Source of the DNA: Xanthomonas sp. SI
GTDB lineage: Bacteria; Pseudomonadota; Gammaproteobacteria; Xanthomonadales; Xanthomonadaceae
Assembly: GCF_014236855.1 (NCBI RefSeq)
Contig: NZ_CP051261.1
Span: 3,348,001 to 3,412,000 of the forward strand
Direction of reading: 5' to 3'
DNA: 64,000 nucleotides
Each line of letters starts with the position of its first letter. Within the stretch, counting starts at the first letter, position 1. The notes beneath the pieces are model-generated. The model saw only the letters and a list, made by a program, of their open reading frames with translations. It did no database searches and had not been told where the DNA came from. Of the stretch, positions 49,159-57,207 are shown in pieces. A program made the translations under genes and the position numbers.

Positions 49159-50499
49159 TCAGTTTCTGTGCGGCAGCCTGCTGCCCGGCAACGGCAAGCG
49201 CAGCGCATCGCCTTCGCTGTGGGCGTACAGCGCCACCTGCACGCCCTGTCCGTCGGCTGTCGCCTGCAGCGGACGCTGCGCCCCGCGCAGATCGGGCGGT
49301 AGCGCTGCCAAGCGCTGCGACAGCGGCTGGACGCCGGGATGCGCACGCAGCCACAGCAACGCCGAGGTCAGCCGCATCGCCGCAGCGGTATCCTGCAGCA
49401 CCCGTTGCGCACCGCCGACGAAATTGGACGCCGGCAAGCTCACCAACGCGCATCCGAACTGATTGGCCAGGCAGGAGAACGGCGAGCCCACCGGTGCGGT
49501 CATCTGCGCCTGGGCCAGCCGCCGGTCCGCGCGCAGGCTCGCACGCACGTCTGCCGCGCACGTCCGGGTGTAGGCCGGCGCGACCAGCGCCTCGCTGCGC
49601 GCGCGGTCGAACAGCAGGGTCACTCCCAATGCTTCGTACCAGCGCTCATCCGGCGCAGCGCGCGTGCGGTCGAACGCGTCGAGCGACGCGAACAACGCGC
49701 GCGCCTCGCCACGCAACGGCCGGCATAGGCTGACCTCGTCGACCGACAGCGGCGCGAACGCCTGTGCGCACTGCGCCGGCAGCGCCTGCTGCGCGGGCAG
49801 CTCGGCGAGCATGGCGGCGAACAGGCGCGCATTGCCGCGCAACATCGCCGCCCCGATCGTCGTCGCCAGCATATTGTCGCCACTGCGCAGCAAGACCCGC
49901 GCCACACTGCCGTCGTTGCAGATTCCGGCCAGGGCCGGATCGGTCCGACCCTCGACGAAATCCAGAGCGCGGCGCATCGGCGGCGTCTGCAGCACCGAGA
50001 ACGCAGGCAGTGCCCCTTCCTGGTGCACCGGGAAGGGCGTGCGATAGCCCGATGCCGCCGTCGGCACCGGCATGCGCGCCAGCAAGGCGTCCTGCGCGGC
50101 CAGCGCCTGCGCATAGTCCTGCCGCCGCGCACGCACCTTCGCCAGGCAATCGTCCTCGTCCCAATTGCAACGCGACACGCGCTCGGACGGCCAGTCCGGC
50201 GTGCGCGGATAATCGCTGGCCGCACTGCGCAACGGCTGCCCGGCCAGGCCCTGGCGGAACCTGCGCAGGTCTTCGTCGAGCACCGCCTGCCGCTGTGCCG
50301 GCGGAATGGCGTAAGGCAGCAGCCACAGGTCGACGAACAGGTTCGGCCCCTGCAGCGGCGGCGGCGCTTGCCGCAGTTGCGCCAACGCAGCGCGCTGCGC
50401 CGCCGGCACCGGCCACCACCGCGATGCCAGATACAGCGCCACGGCCAGCAGCAGCACCGCGCCGAGCCCGCCCCCGATCCACTTGCCGATCCTCGCCAC
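49159..50499 (-). CDS. Unrecognised membrane-anchored protein
   Basis: The 446-residue protein has one N-terminal membrane helix (about 6-26: WIGGGLGAVLLLAVALYLAS) and a large, probably periplasmic, part. I recognise no domain. Seven or more Cys in the mature part (for example CNWDEDDC about residue 111, CNDG about 195, CSLxNQFGC-like pattern around 345-353) could form disulfides. The second half is rich in Ala and Leu and may be helical. Codon use is like its neighbours. It is divergent from the DUF502 gene and convergent with the DUF4442 gene. Confidence 0.7.
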   Translation of the reverse strand: MARIGKWIGGGLGAVLLLAVALYLASRWWPVPAAQRAALAQLRQAPPPLQGPNLFVDLWLLPYAIPPAQRQAVLDEDLRRFRQGLAGQPLRSAASDYPRTPDWPSERVSRCNWDEDDCLAKVRARRQDYAQALAAQDALLARMPVPTAASGYRTPFPVHQEGALPAFSVLQTPPMRRALDFVEGRTDPALAGICNDGSVARVLLRSGDNMLATTIGAAMLRGNARLFAAMLAELPAQQALPAQCAQAFAPLSVDEVSLCRPLRGEARALFASLDAFDRTRAAPDERWYEALGVTLLFDRARSEALVAPAYTRTCAADVRASLRADRRLAQAQMTAPVGSPFSCLANQFGCALVSLPASNFVGGAQRVLQDTAAAMRLTSALLWLRAHPGVQPLSQRLAALPPDLRGAQRPLQATADGQGVQVALYAHSEGDALRLPLPGSRLPHRN

Positions 50500-50586
50500 G
50501 CCGCTTCCCTAATCGCACCTGCACGGAGTGCGCCATCTTAGCGGTCGGGCGCAGCGGCAGGCGCAGCGCGCCGCTACACTAGGCGG

Positions 50587-51264
50587 ATGTCGCCCGATAC
50601 CCCCGCTCCGCACCCCCGCCCGTCCCTGCAACGGCTGTTCTTCACCGGCCTGCTGACCCTGCTGCCGATCTGGCTGACCTGGGTCGTGGTCAAGTTCGTG
50701 TTCGTGCTGCTGTCGGGCATCAGCAGTCCGTGGGTGGTGCCGCTGTCGGCGCGCATCGCGGCCTCGTTCCCGCGCGAAATGGGCTGGGCCACCGCGCTGT
50801 GGGTGCAGAACACCATCGCGCTGATCGCCACCCTGGCGGTGATCCTGCTGGTCGGCATCCTCAGTCGGCGGGTGATCGGGCAGCGCCTGCTGCGCTGGTT
50901 CGAGGCGGTCATGCGCCGCATTCCGCTGGCCAGCGTGGTCTACGACAGCGCGCGCAAGCTGCTGGACATCCTGCAGACCCAGCCCGGCAGCACCCAGCGC
51001 GTGGTGCTGATCGACTTCCCGCATCGCGACATGAAGTCGGTGGGCCTGGTGACCCGGGTGATCAAGGAACAGGGCACCGGCCGCGAGTTGGCCGCGGTGT
51101 ACGTGCCGACCACGCCGAACCCGACCTCCGGTTACCTGGAGATCGTGCCGGTGGAGCTGCTGACCCCCACCGACTGGAGCGTGGACCAGGCGATGAGCTT
51201 CATCATCTCCGGCGGCGCGGTGGCGCCGGACAGCGTGCCGTTCACCCGCACCATGGACCGCTGA
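50587..51264 (+). CDS. DUF502 membrane protein
   Basis: The 225-residue protein has two membrane segments (about 15-40 and 77-100) and matches DUF502. FFTGLLTLLPIWLTWVVVKFVF opens the family, RRVIGQRLLRWFEAVMRRIPLASVVYDSARKLLDILQ (about 97-133) follows helix 2, and VYVPTTPNPTSGYLEIVPVE (about 173-192) and PxDW...MSFIISGGAVAP end it. The function is unknown. The next gene starts 10 bp later, so the two are likely co-transcribed. Confidence 0.9.
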   Translation: MSPDTPAPHPRPSLQRLFFTGLLTLLPIWLTWVVVKFVFVLLSGISSPWVVPLSARIAASFPREMGWATALWVQNTIALIATLAVILLVGILSRRVIGQRLLRWFEAVMRRIPLASVVYDSARKLLDILQTQPGSTQRVVLIDFPHRDMKSVGLVTRVIKEQGTGRELAAVYVPTTPNPTSGYLEIVPVELLTPTDWSVDQAMSFIISGGAVAPDSVPFTRTMDR

Positions 51265-51274
51265 GGAAAGGCGA

Positions 51275-52048
51275 ATGCGCAACGGCACGCTCGACGATCG
51301 CGCCGTCCGCCTGTTCATCGGCCTGGCCGCGTTCTTCTGCGTCAACGCGGCGCTGGCCGAATTCATCGGGGTCAAGATCTTCGCCCTGGAAGACACCCTG
51401 GGCATCGCGCCGCTGAACTGGAACCTGTTCGGCCAGACCGGCTCGATGAACTTCACCGCCGGCACCTTGCTGTGGCCGCTGGTGTTCATCCTCACCGACA
51501 CCATCAACGAATTCTTCGGCCGCCGCGGGGTGCGCTTCATCTCCTGGCTGGCGGTGGCGCTGATCGGCTACGGCTTTTTGTTCGCGTTCGCGGCGATCGC
51601 GCTGGCGCCGGCCGGGTTCTGGGTCGGCGCGGCGCAGAACCAGGGGGTGCCGGACTACCAGGCCGCGTTCGCGGCGGTGTTCGGCCAGGGCCTGTGGACC
51701 ATCGCCGGCTCGCTGGTCGCGTTCCTGGCCGGGCAGCTGATCGACGTGGCGGTGTTCCACCGCATCCGCAACGTCACCGGCGAAAAACACGTGTGGCTGC
51801 GCGCCACCGGCTCCACCGCGGTGTCGCAGCTGATCGACAGCTTCGTGGTCATCTACATCGCCTTCGTGCTCGGCCCGCAGCACTGGTCGATCCCGCTGTT
51901 CCTGGCGGTGAGCACGCTCAACTACATCTGCAAGATGCTGCTGGCGGTGCTGCTGATCCCGCTGCTGTACCTGATGCGGCGGCTGATCACCGACTACCTG
52001 AGTCCCGAGCGCGCCGAGCAGCTGCGCGAGGAAGCCGCGGCCGACTGA
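51275..52048 (+). CDS. Queuosine precursor transporter (YhhQ/VUT family)
   Basis: The 257-residue inner-membrane protein has about six to seven helices. FCVNAALAEFIGVKIF (about 22-37), FILTDTINEFFGRRGVRFISWLA (about 71-93) and ISQLIDSFVVIYIAF-type (about 190) match COG1738/DUF165, which imports queuine or preQ1. Here the pattern reads GSTAVSQLIDSFVVIYIAFVLG. The N-terminus is hydrophilic and carries no signal peptide. The roughly 290 bp after the gene show nothing notable to me. Confidence 0.88.
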   Translation: MRNGTLDDRAVRLFIGLAAFFCVNAALAEFIGVKIFALEDTLGIAPLNWNLFGQTGSMNFTAGTLLWPLVFILTDTINEFFGRRGVRFISWLAVALIGYGFLFAFAAIALAPAGFWVGAAQNQGVPDYQAAFAAVFGQGLWTIAGSLVAFLAGQLIDVAVFHRIRNVTGEKHVWLRATGSTAVSQLIDSFVVIYIAFVLGPQHWSIPLFLAVSTLNYICKMLLAVLLIPLLYLMRRLITDYLSPERAEQLREEAAAD

Positions 52049-52340
52049 GTGCGCGGATCGGCCGCGCCGATGCGGCCACGCGCGGATCCGCGCGCCCGGA
52101 TGGATGCCGCATTCGCACGGCGGGCACGCCGCCGGTGCGCCCACCTTCTCGCCCATGCAAGGCCTGCGCAAACGCCAAGACAGCCGTCCGGCCTGAGTCG
52201 CGCGCGCCACGCGCACCCGCCGCCTCCGCCGCAAGGCCCACTGGCTAACCGGGTTTTTCCTGACCGTGCGCGCAGCGGTGGGTGGCCTCCACGGTGCGGA
52301 TCGGGCAAGCTCCTGTGCTCGCTTGTCGTTGGAGCCCGTA

Positions 52341-54212
52341 ATGCCGCCCAGCTTTCCCCGCCTGCTGTCGCTCGCCATCGCCGCCGTCCTGAGCCTGTCG
52401 CTGGCCGCACCGGCGGACGCGGCCAAGAAGAAGGCCGTCAAGAAACAGCAGACCGTGCAGACCCGCAGCAAGGCCAGGAAGGCGCGACCGGCGCAAGCGC
52501 CGGTGGTGTTGAGCAAAGCGCAGCAGCTCAACCGCCTGTACGACGACTACTGGGAAGCATCGCTGAAGCTCAATCCGCTGCAGGCCACGTTCCAGGGCGA
52601 CAGCCGCTACAACGACCAGTTGCCCAATTTCCTTTCGCCAGCGTTCCGACAGCAGTCGCACGACTTCACCGTGCTGTGGCTGGGCAAGGCCGAGGCGATC
52701 GGCAAGGACGGGCTGAGCGGGCAGGACCTGCTCAGCTACGAGATCTTCGTCAGCGATGCGCGCACGGCGCTGGAAGCGGAGAAGTATCCGAGCTGGATGC
52801 AGCCGGTGAACCAGTTCTACAACGTCGGCAGCATCATGGTGATGCTCGGCTCGGGCACCGGCGCGCAGCCGTTCCACACGGTCAAGGACTACGACAACTG
52901 GTCGCGGCGCGCGCTCGGCATTCCTGCCCTGTTCGACCAGGCCATCGCCAACATGCGCGACGGCATGAAGGCCGGCGTGGTGCAGCCGCGCGCCCTGGTG
53001 GAAAAGGTGCTGCCGCAGCTGGACTCGATCATCAAGCCCAGCGCCGAGGAGAGCCTGTTCTGGGGTCCGGTGCGCAACCTGCCGGCGGACATGCCCGAGG
53101 CCGACAAGCAGCGCATCACCGCCGACTACAAACGCCTGATCGAGTACCGGATCATGCCGGCCTACCGTGAGCTGCGCGGCTTCATCGCCACCGAATACCT
53201 GCCGGCCACGCGCAACACCGCCGGCGTCGGCGCGCTGCCCGGCGGCGCGGATTGGTACGCGTACAACGTGCGCCAGAGCACCACCACCGACCTGAGTCCG
53301 GCGCAGATCCACCAGATCGGCCTGGACGAGGTCGCGCGCATCCAGGCGCATATCCAGGTGGTGATGAAGCAGGTGAAGTTCCGCGGCTCGATGCCGAAGT
53401 TCTTCAAGTTCATGCAGACCGACAAGCGCTTCAATTTCAAGAGCGAAGACGAGCTGCTGAGCTATTACCGCGGCCTGGAGTCGCGGGTGGACGCGGCGGT
53501 GCCGCGCCTGTTCGCGCTGAGGCCGAAGGCCGCGTTCGAGATCCGTCCGGTGGAGCCGTACCGCGCGCAGTCGGCGGCCAGCGGTTCGTACATGCGGCCC
53601 AGCGAAGACGGCTCGCGCCCCGGCATCTTCTACGTCAACACCTACGACCTGCCCAGCCGCAAGACCTGGGATGCGGAAGACCTGTACCTGCACGAGGCCA
53701 TCCCCGGCCACCACTTCCAGCTCGGCCTGCAGCAGGAGCTGAGCAACCTGCCCAAGTTCCGTCGCTTCGGCGGCGAGACCGCCTACATCGAAGGCTGGGG
53801 CCTGTACACCGAATCGCTGGGCAAGGAACTGGGCCTGTACCAGGATCCGTACAACTACTTCGGCTACCTGCAGAACGAGTTGTGGCGGGCAATCCGCCTG
53901 GTGGTGGATACCGGCCTGCACAGCAAGGGCTGGACCCGCGAGCAGGTGATCGACTACATGCTCGAGAACTCGGCCACCAGCCGCACCGATGCCGAGGCGG
54001 AGACCGAGCGCTACATGGCCATCCCCGGGCAGGCGCTGTCCTACAAGATCGGCGAGATGAAGATCATGCAGCTGCGCGAATACGCACGCACCCAGCTCGG
54101 CGCCAAGTTCGACATCCGCGAATTCCACGCCGAAATCCTGAAGGACGGCTCGGTGCCGCTGGACGTGCTGCAGGAAAAGGTCGAGCGCTGGGTGGCGAGC
54201 AAGAAGGGTTGA
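52341..54212 (+). CDS. Exported DUF885 metallopeptidase-like protein
   Basis: The 623-residue protein has a signal peptide (cleavage near APADAA, residue 27), then a Lys-rich stretch (about 28-55) and a DUF885 domain. The putative zinc motif is HEAIPGHHFQ (His451, Glu452, His457, His458), and GGETAYIEGWGLYTESLG (about 472-489) supplies the conserved Glu. RPGIFYVNTYD is another family mark. It is likely a periplasmic peptidase; no substrate is known. I chose ATG 52341, preceded by GGAG; the longer frame from 52266 is not supported. Confidence 0.9.
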   Translation: MPPSFPRLLSLAIAAVLSLSLAAPADAAKKKAVKKQQTVQTRSKARKARPAQAPVVLSKAQQLNRLYDDYWEASLKLNPLQATFQGDSRYNDQLPNFLSPAFRQQSHDFTVLWLGKAEAIGKDGLSGQDLLSYEIFVSDARTALEAEKYPSWMQPVNQFYNVGSIMVMLGSGTGAQPFHTVKDYDNWSRRALGIPALFDQAIANMRDGMKAGVVQPRALVEKVLPQLDSIIKPSAEESLFWGPVRNLPADMPEADKQRITADYKRLIEYRIMPAYRELRGFIATEYLPATRNTAGVGALPGGADWYAYNVRQSTTTDLSPAQIHQIGLDEVARIQAHIQVVMKQVKFRGSMPKFFKFMQTDKRFNFKSEDELLSYYRGLESRVDAAVPRLFALRPKAAFEIRPVEPYRAQSAASGSYMRPSEDGSRPGIFYVNTYDLPSRKTWDAEDLYLHEAIPGHHFQLGLQQELSNLPKFRRFGGETAYIEGWGLYTESLGKELGLYQDPYNYFGYLQNELWRAIRLVVDTGLHSKGWTREQVIDYMLENSATSRTDAEAETERYMAIPGQALSYKIGEMKIMQLREYARTQLGAKFDIREFHAEILKDGSVPLDVLQEKVERWVASKKG

Positions 54213-54228
54213 GCGAGGCTGGTAGCTA

Positions 54229-54298
54229 CTGTGGGAGGGGCTTCGGCCCCGTCCGGGTTCTATCGGTAGAGCGGTCGGGGCTGAAGCCCCTCCTACAG
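54229..54298. repeat. Inverted GGAGGGGCTTCGGCCCC repeat pair
   Basis: A variant of the GTAGGAGCGGCTTCAGCCG family. The left arm (54229-54251) has GGAGGGGCTTCGGCCCCG and the inverted right arm (54272-54298) has CGGGGCTGAAGCCCCTCC. It can form a hairpin between the convergent DUF885 and mmuM genes and may help stop transcription. Confidence 0.8.
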
Positions 54299-54376
54299 GG
54301 GATTCCCGGCGCATCGAGGCAGTCTGCATTGCTCCTGCAGAACCGACGCCGGCACAGCGACGCCGCGCTCGCCAGA

Positions 54377-55330
54377 TCAACCGCCGTGCAACGCATTCGC
54401 GCGCAACCGCTGCGCCAGCTGCGCGATGGCGCGCGGCGTGGTGCGGCAGCAACCGCCGATCAGGCGGGCGCCGGCAGCGCGCCAGGCATCGGCATGACCG
54501 GCCAGACCGCAGGCATCGCCTCCGCGGTCATCCCAGCGCTTGCCCACGGCGTCGTAGCGCTCGCCGGAGTTCGGATACGCCACCAGCGGCAACCGGGTCA
54601 GCGTCGCCAGATGCTGCAGCGCCGGGGTGCACAACGCCGGCGCAACGCAGTTGACGCCGAGCGCGACCACCTGCGGATGGCCATCGAACAGCGACATCAC
54701 CTCGCGCAGCGGCGTGCCGTCGCTGAGATGCATGGCATCGCGCAGGGTGAACGAAAACCACGCCGTGCTCTGCGGAAACTCCTGCAGCAACGCCAGCAGC
54801 GCGGCGATCTCTGCCAGCGACGGCTGCGTCTCGCAGGCCAGCAGGTCCACGCCGGCTTCGACCAGCGCGGCGATGCGCGGGCGGTGGAAGTCCAGCATCC
54901 GCGCCTGCGGCAGCGCGTAGTCGCCGCGGTATTCCGAGCCGTCGGCCAGATAGGCGCCATACGGTCCCACCGAGCCGGCAACAAGCAGTGGGCCGGCCTC
55001 GGGATGCGCGGCCAGATGGGCGTCGCGCGCCTGCAGCGCCAGCTGCGCGCTCAGCACGATCAGTTGCCGCGACTGCACCGGATCGATACCGCGCGCGGCG
55101 AATCCCAGCGGCGTGGCCTGATAGCTGGCGGTGATCGCGCATTGCGCGCCGGCTTGGAAATAGTCCAGGTGCACCTGGCGGATCAGTTGCGGCTGCTCGA
55201 GCAGCACCTTGGCCGACCACAGCGCATCGCCGAGATCGCAACCGCGCGCCTCCAGTTCGGTGGCCAGTGCGCCGTCGAGCACGATGCAGCGGTCGTCGGC
55301 CAGCAGCGCGGTCAATGGGTTGTGCGGCAT
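54377..55330 (-). CDS. mmuM: Homocysteine S-methyltransferase
   Basis: The 317-residue protein (E. coli MmuM 310) transfers a methyl group from S-methylmethionine (or SAM) to homocysteine to give methionine. Signatures are VLDGALATELEARGCDLGDALWSA (about 17-40), ITASYQATPLGF, and the zinc ligands Cys228 in GVNCVAP and Cys294-Cys295 in GGCCRTTP. No mmuP permease gene is adjacent. I chose ATG 55330 (MPHNPLTALL); the frame to 55471 adds a non-homologous leader. Confidence 0.92.
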   Translation of the reverse strand: MPHNPLTALLADDRCIVLDGALATELEARGCDLGDALWSAKVLLEQPQLIRQVHLDYFQAGAQCAITASYQATPLGFAARGIDPVQSRQLIVLSAQLALQARDAHLAAHPEAGPLLVAGSVGPYGAYLADGSEYRGDYALPQARMLDFHRPRIAALVEAGVDLLACETQPSLAEIAALLALLQEFPQSTAWFSFTLRDAMHLSDGTPLREVMSLFDGHPQVVALGVNCVAPALCTPALQHLATLTRLPLVAYPNSGERYDAVGKRWDDRGGDACGLAGHADAWRAAGARLIGGCCRTTPRAIAQLAQRLRANALHGG

Positions 55331-55553
55331 GCTCGCGTCCTCGCGGGCGAAACGTGATGCCGCCATTGTGTCAGGCAGTGGCGGCTGCACGGAATGTGGG
55401 CGCTTGCGCGCATCGCTCGTTGCGCACATGCAGCGATGGCGCCACCGCCGCATGCGAACGCCGATCTTCACCAGGCATCGCCCAGACGCACACCTGACGC
55501 TGCGCTATGCTCGGCGCATGGCTGACACTCTTCCTTCCTTACCGGAGCAGCGC

Positions 55554-55919
55554 ATGACGTTCACCGCGTTGACGCCGATGCTGCGCAGCACCGATCTCGT
55601 CGCGGCGCTGGCGTTCTACACCGACACGCTGGATTTCCGCATCGATGGCGGCGGTGCGGACGCCGGCTGGGCATCGCTGCGGCATGGGTCGCTGGCGCTG
55701 ATGCTGGCCGCGCAACAAGCACCTACCGATGCAGCAGCTGCCGGTTTTCCCGGCTCGCTGTACTTCCGCACCGACGACGTCGACGCCTGGTGGCAGCGGC
55801 TGCAGCCGCGCGCGCGCATCGCCTATCCGATCGAGGACTTCGCCTACGGCATGCGCGAGTTCGCGATCCACGATCCGGACGGCCACCTGCTGCAGTTCGG
55901 TCAGGCGCTGTGCCGATGA
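55554..55919 (+). CDS. VOC-family protein (bleomycin-resistance/glyoxalase-like)
   Basis: The 121-residue protein is one vicinal-oxygen-chelate domain: LTPMLRSTDLVAALAFYTDTLDFRIDG at the start and YGMREFAIHDPDGHLLQFGQ at the end. Metal-ligand positions are not fully kept (the first His is absent), so it may be a binding protein rather than an enzyme. I chose ATG 55554, preceded by CGGAGC; an ATG at 55518 is in frame. Its stop overlaps the next VOC gene as ATGA. Confidence 0.85.
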   Translation: MTFTALTPMLRSTDLVAALAFYTDTLDFRIDGGGADAGWASLRHGSLALMLAAQQAPTDAAAAGFPGSLYFRTDDVDAWWQRLQPRARIAYPIEDFAYGMREFAIHDPDGHLLQFGQALCR

Positions 55920-56311
55920 GCCTGACCCTGCGCGGCGTGCACCACGTGGCGATCATCGCCGCCGACTACGCGCGCTCGAAGGATTTCTACTGCCGCATCC
56001 TCGGTCTGCGCGTAGTCGCCGAGGTCTACCGCGACGCGCGCGACTCCTGGAAGCTGGACCTGGCCCTGCCCGACGGCACCCAAATCGAACTGTTCTCCTT
56101 CCCCGCACCGCCGCCGCGGCCCAGCCGCCCGGAGGCCTGCGGCCTGCGCCACCTGGCGCTGCGCGTGGACGACCTGGACGCCGCCGTCGCCCACCTGCAG
56201 GCGCACGGCGTGGTCACCGAACCGATCCGCGTCGACGAGTACACCGGCCGCCGCTTCACTTTCTTCGCCGACCCCGACGACCTGCCGCTGGAGCTGTACG
56301 AGATCGCGTAA
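55916..56311 (+). CDS. VOC-family protein, GloA2/YaeR-like
   Basis: The 131-residue protein has the VOC fold with GVHHVAIIAADYARSKDFYCRILGLRVVAEVYR at the start (His near residue 9), CGLRHLALRVDDLD in the middle and FTFFADPDDLPLELYEI at the end. The His-Glu-His-Glu metal set of glyoxalase-like proteins is plausible, as in YaeR (GloA2). Activity is not known. It overlaps the preceding VOC gene by four bases, so the two are made together and may have arisen by duplication. Confidence 0.88.
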   Translation: MSLTLRGVHHVAIIAADYARSKDFYCRILGLRVVAEVYRDARDSWKLDLALPDGTQIELFSFPAPPPRPSRPEACGLRHLALRVDDLDAAVAHLQAHGVVTEPIRVDEYTGRRFTFFADPDDLPLELYEIA

Positions 56312-56480
56312 GCGACGCAAGCCCACGTCAATTCGACTGCGTACTCCTGTCGCGCTGCGTTCGCGTCGCACGCTACGCAAGCGACGCCCAGCGGCGCCGC
56401 GACCAAGCAGGAGCAACCCGGCTTCGACTGTCGGACCCTGAAGAGCGCCGGCGACTCGCTGAACCGCCCGCGGCCGGCGA

Positions 56481-56515
56481 TTCCCAGCACCATACGCTTG
56501 GGTATACAGTCGGCC
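56481..56515 (+). promoter_or_regulatory. Weak candidate promoter for the DUF2147 gene
   Basis: TTCCCA (56481-56486) and TATACA (56503-56508) are spaced by 16 bases and lie about 58 bases before the DUF2147 ATG. The rest of this 254-bp gap is featureless. Confidence 0.35.
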
Positions 56516-56565
56516 CCAGGTCGGCAATGCGCCGGCCGCTTCGCACACACCCTGGGAGGGGACAC

Positions 56566-57018
56566 ATGCGCACCACCTTCAAGACCCTGCTGCTGGCCCT
56601 GCCGTTGAGCGTGGCCGCGTTCGTCGCGCAGGCCGCCGACACCTCGCCGGTCGGCCGCTGGCAGACCATCGACGACGAAACCGGCAAGCCCAAGTCCATC
56701 GTGCAGATCGAGCAGGCCGGCAACGGCACGCTGAGCGGCAAGGTCGTCGAGATCCTGCAGTCCAACCACGGCCCGAACCCGCTGTGCGACAAGTGCGACG
56801 GTGCGCAGAAGGGCAAGCCGATCAAGGGCATGACCATCTTGTGGGGGCTGAAGCCGGACGGCACCGCGGTATGGAGCGGCGGTTCGGTGCTGGACCCGGC
56901 CAAGGGCAAGACCTACAAGGCCAAGGTCACCCTCACCGACGGCGGCAAGAAGCTGCAGATGCGCGGCTACATCGGCATCGAGGCGCTGGGGCGGACGCAG
57001 ACCTGGATCAGGGAGTGA
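56566..57018 (+). CDS. Exported DUF2147 protein
   Basis: The 150-residue protein has a signal peptide (cleavage near AQAAD, residue 24) and a DUF2147 domain: GRWQTIDDETGKPKSIVQIEQ (about 30-50), CDKCDGAQKGKPIKGMTILWGLK (about 73-95), and GYIGIEALGRTQTWIRE at the end. The paired Cys in CDKC may be redox-active or disulfide-bonded. The family is periplasmic and of unknown role. A strong ribosome-binding site GGGAGGGG precedes the ATG. A G-run repeat pair and a terminator follow. Confidence 0.9.
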   Translation: MRTTFKTLLLALPLSVAAFVAQAADTSPVGRWQTIDDETGKPKSIVQIEQAGNGTLSGKVVEILQSNHGPNPLCDKCDGAQKGKPIKGMTILWGLKPDGTAVWSGGSVLDPAKGKTYKAKVTLTDGGKKLQMRGYIGIEALGRTQTWIRE

Positions 57019-57021
57019 AGT

Positions 57022-57161
57022 GCCGGGATTCGGCATTCGGGATTCGGGATTGGTAAAAACGGGGCGCCTTCGGGCGCCCTTGTTTTTTTCAGGCAACCAC
57101 TACGCACCTGCAGGTGGCGGGATACCTCCAATCCCGAATCCCCAATCCCCAATCCCGGCTT
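57022..57161. repeat. G-run repeat pair, copy 4, flanking a terminator
   Basis: Arm 1 (57022-57053) and inverted arm 2 (57127-57161) enclose about 73 bp that contain an intrinsic terminator. Arm 2, read on the minus strand, has runs of 3-4 G spaced by ATT or ATTC; arm 1 has one run degraded to GG. The element fills the gap between the DUF2147 gene and metG. Confidence 0.82.
57061..57089 (+). terminator. Intrinsic terminator with UUCG tetraloop
   Basis: GGGGCGCC and GGCGCCCT pair around a TTCG loop closed by C-G, the very stable cUUCGg tetraloop, and a T run follows (57083-57089). It ends the DUF2147 transcript and sits inside the repeat pair. Confidence 0.88.
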
Positions 57162-57207
57162 TCCAGACTAATGCGATAATCGCGATCCCCCAGGATCGCC
57201 GTTCGCC

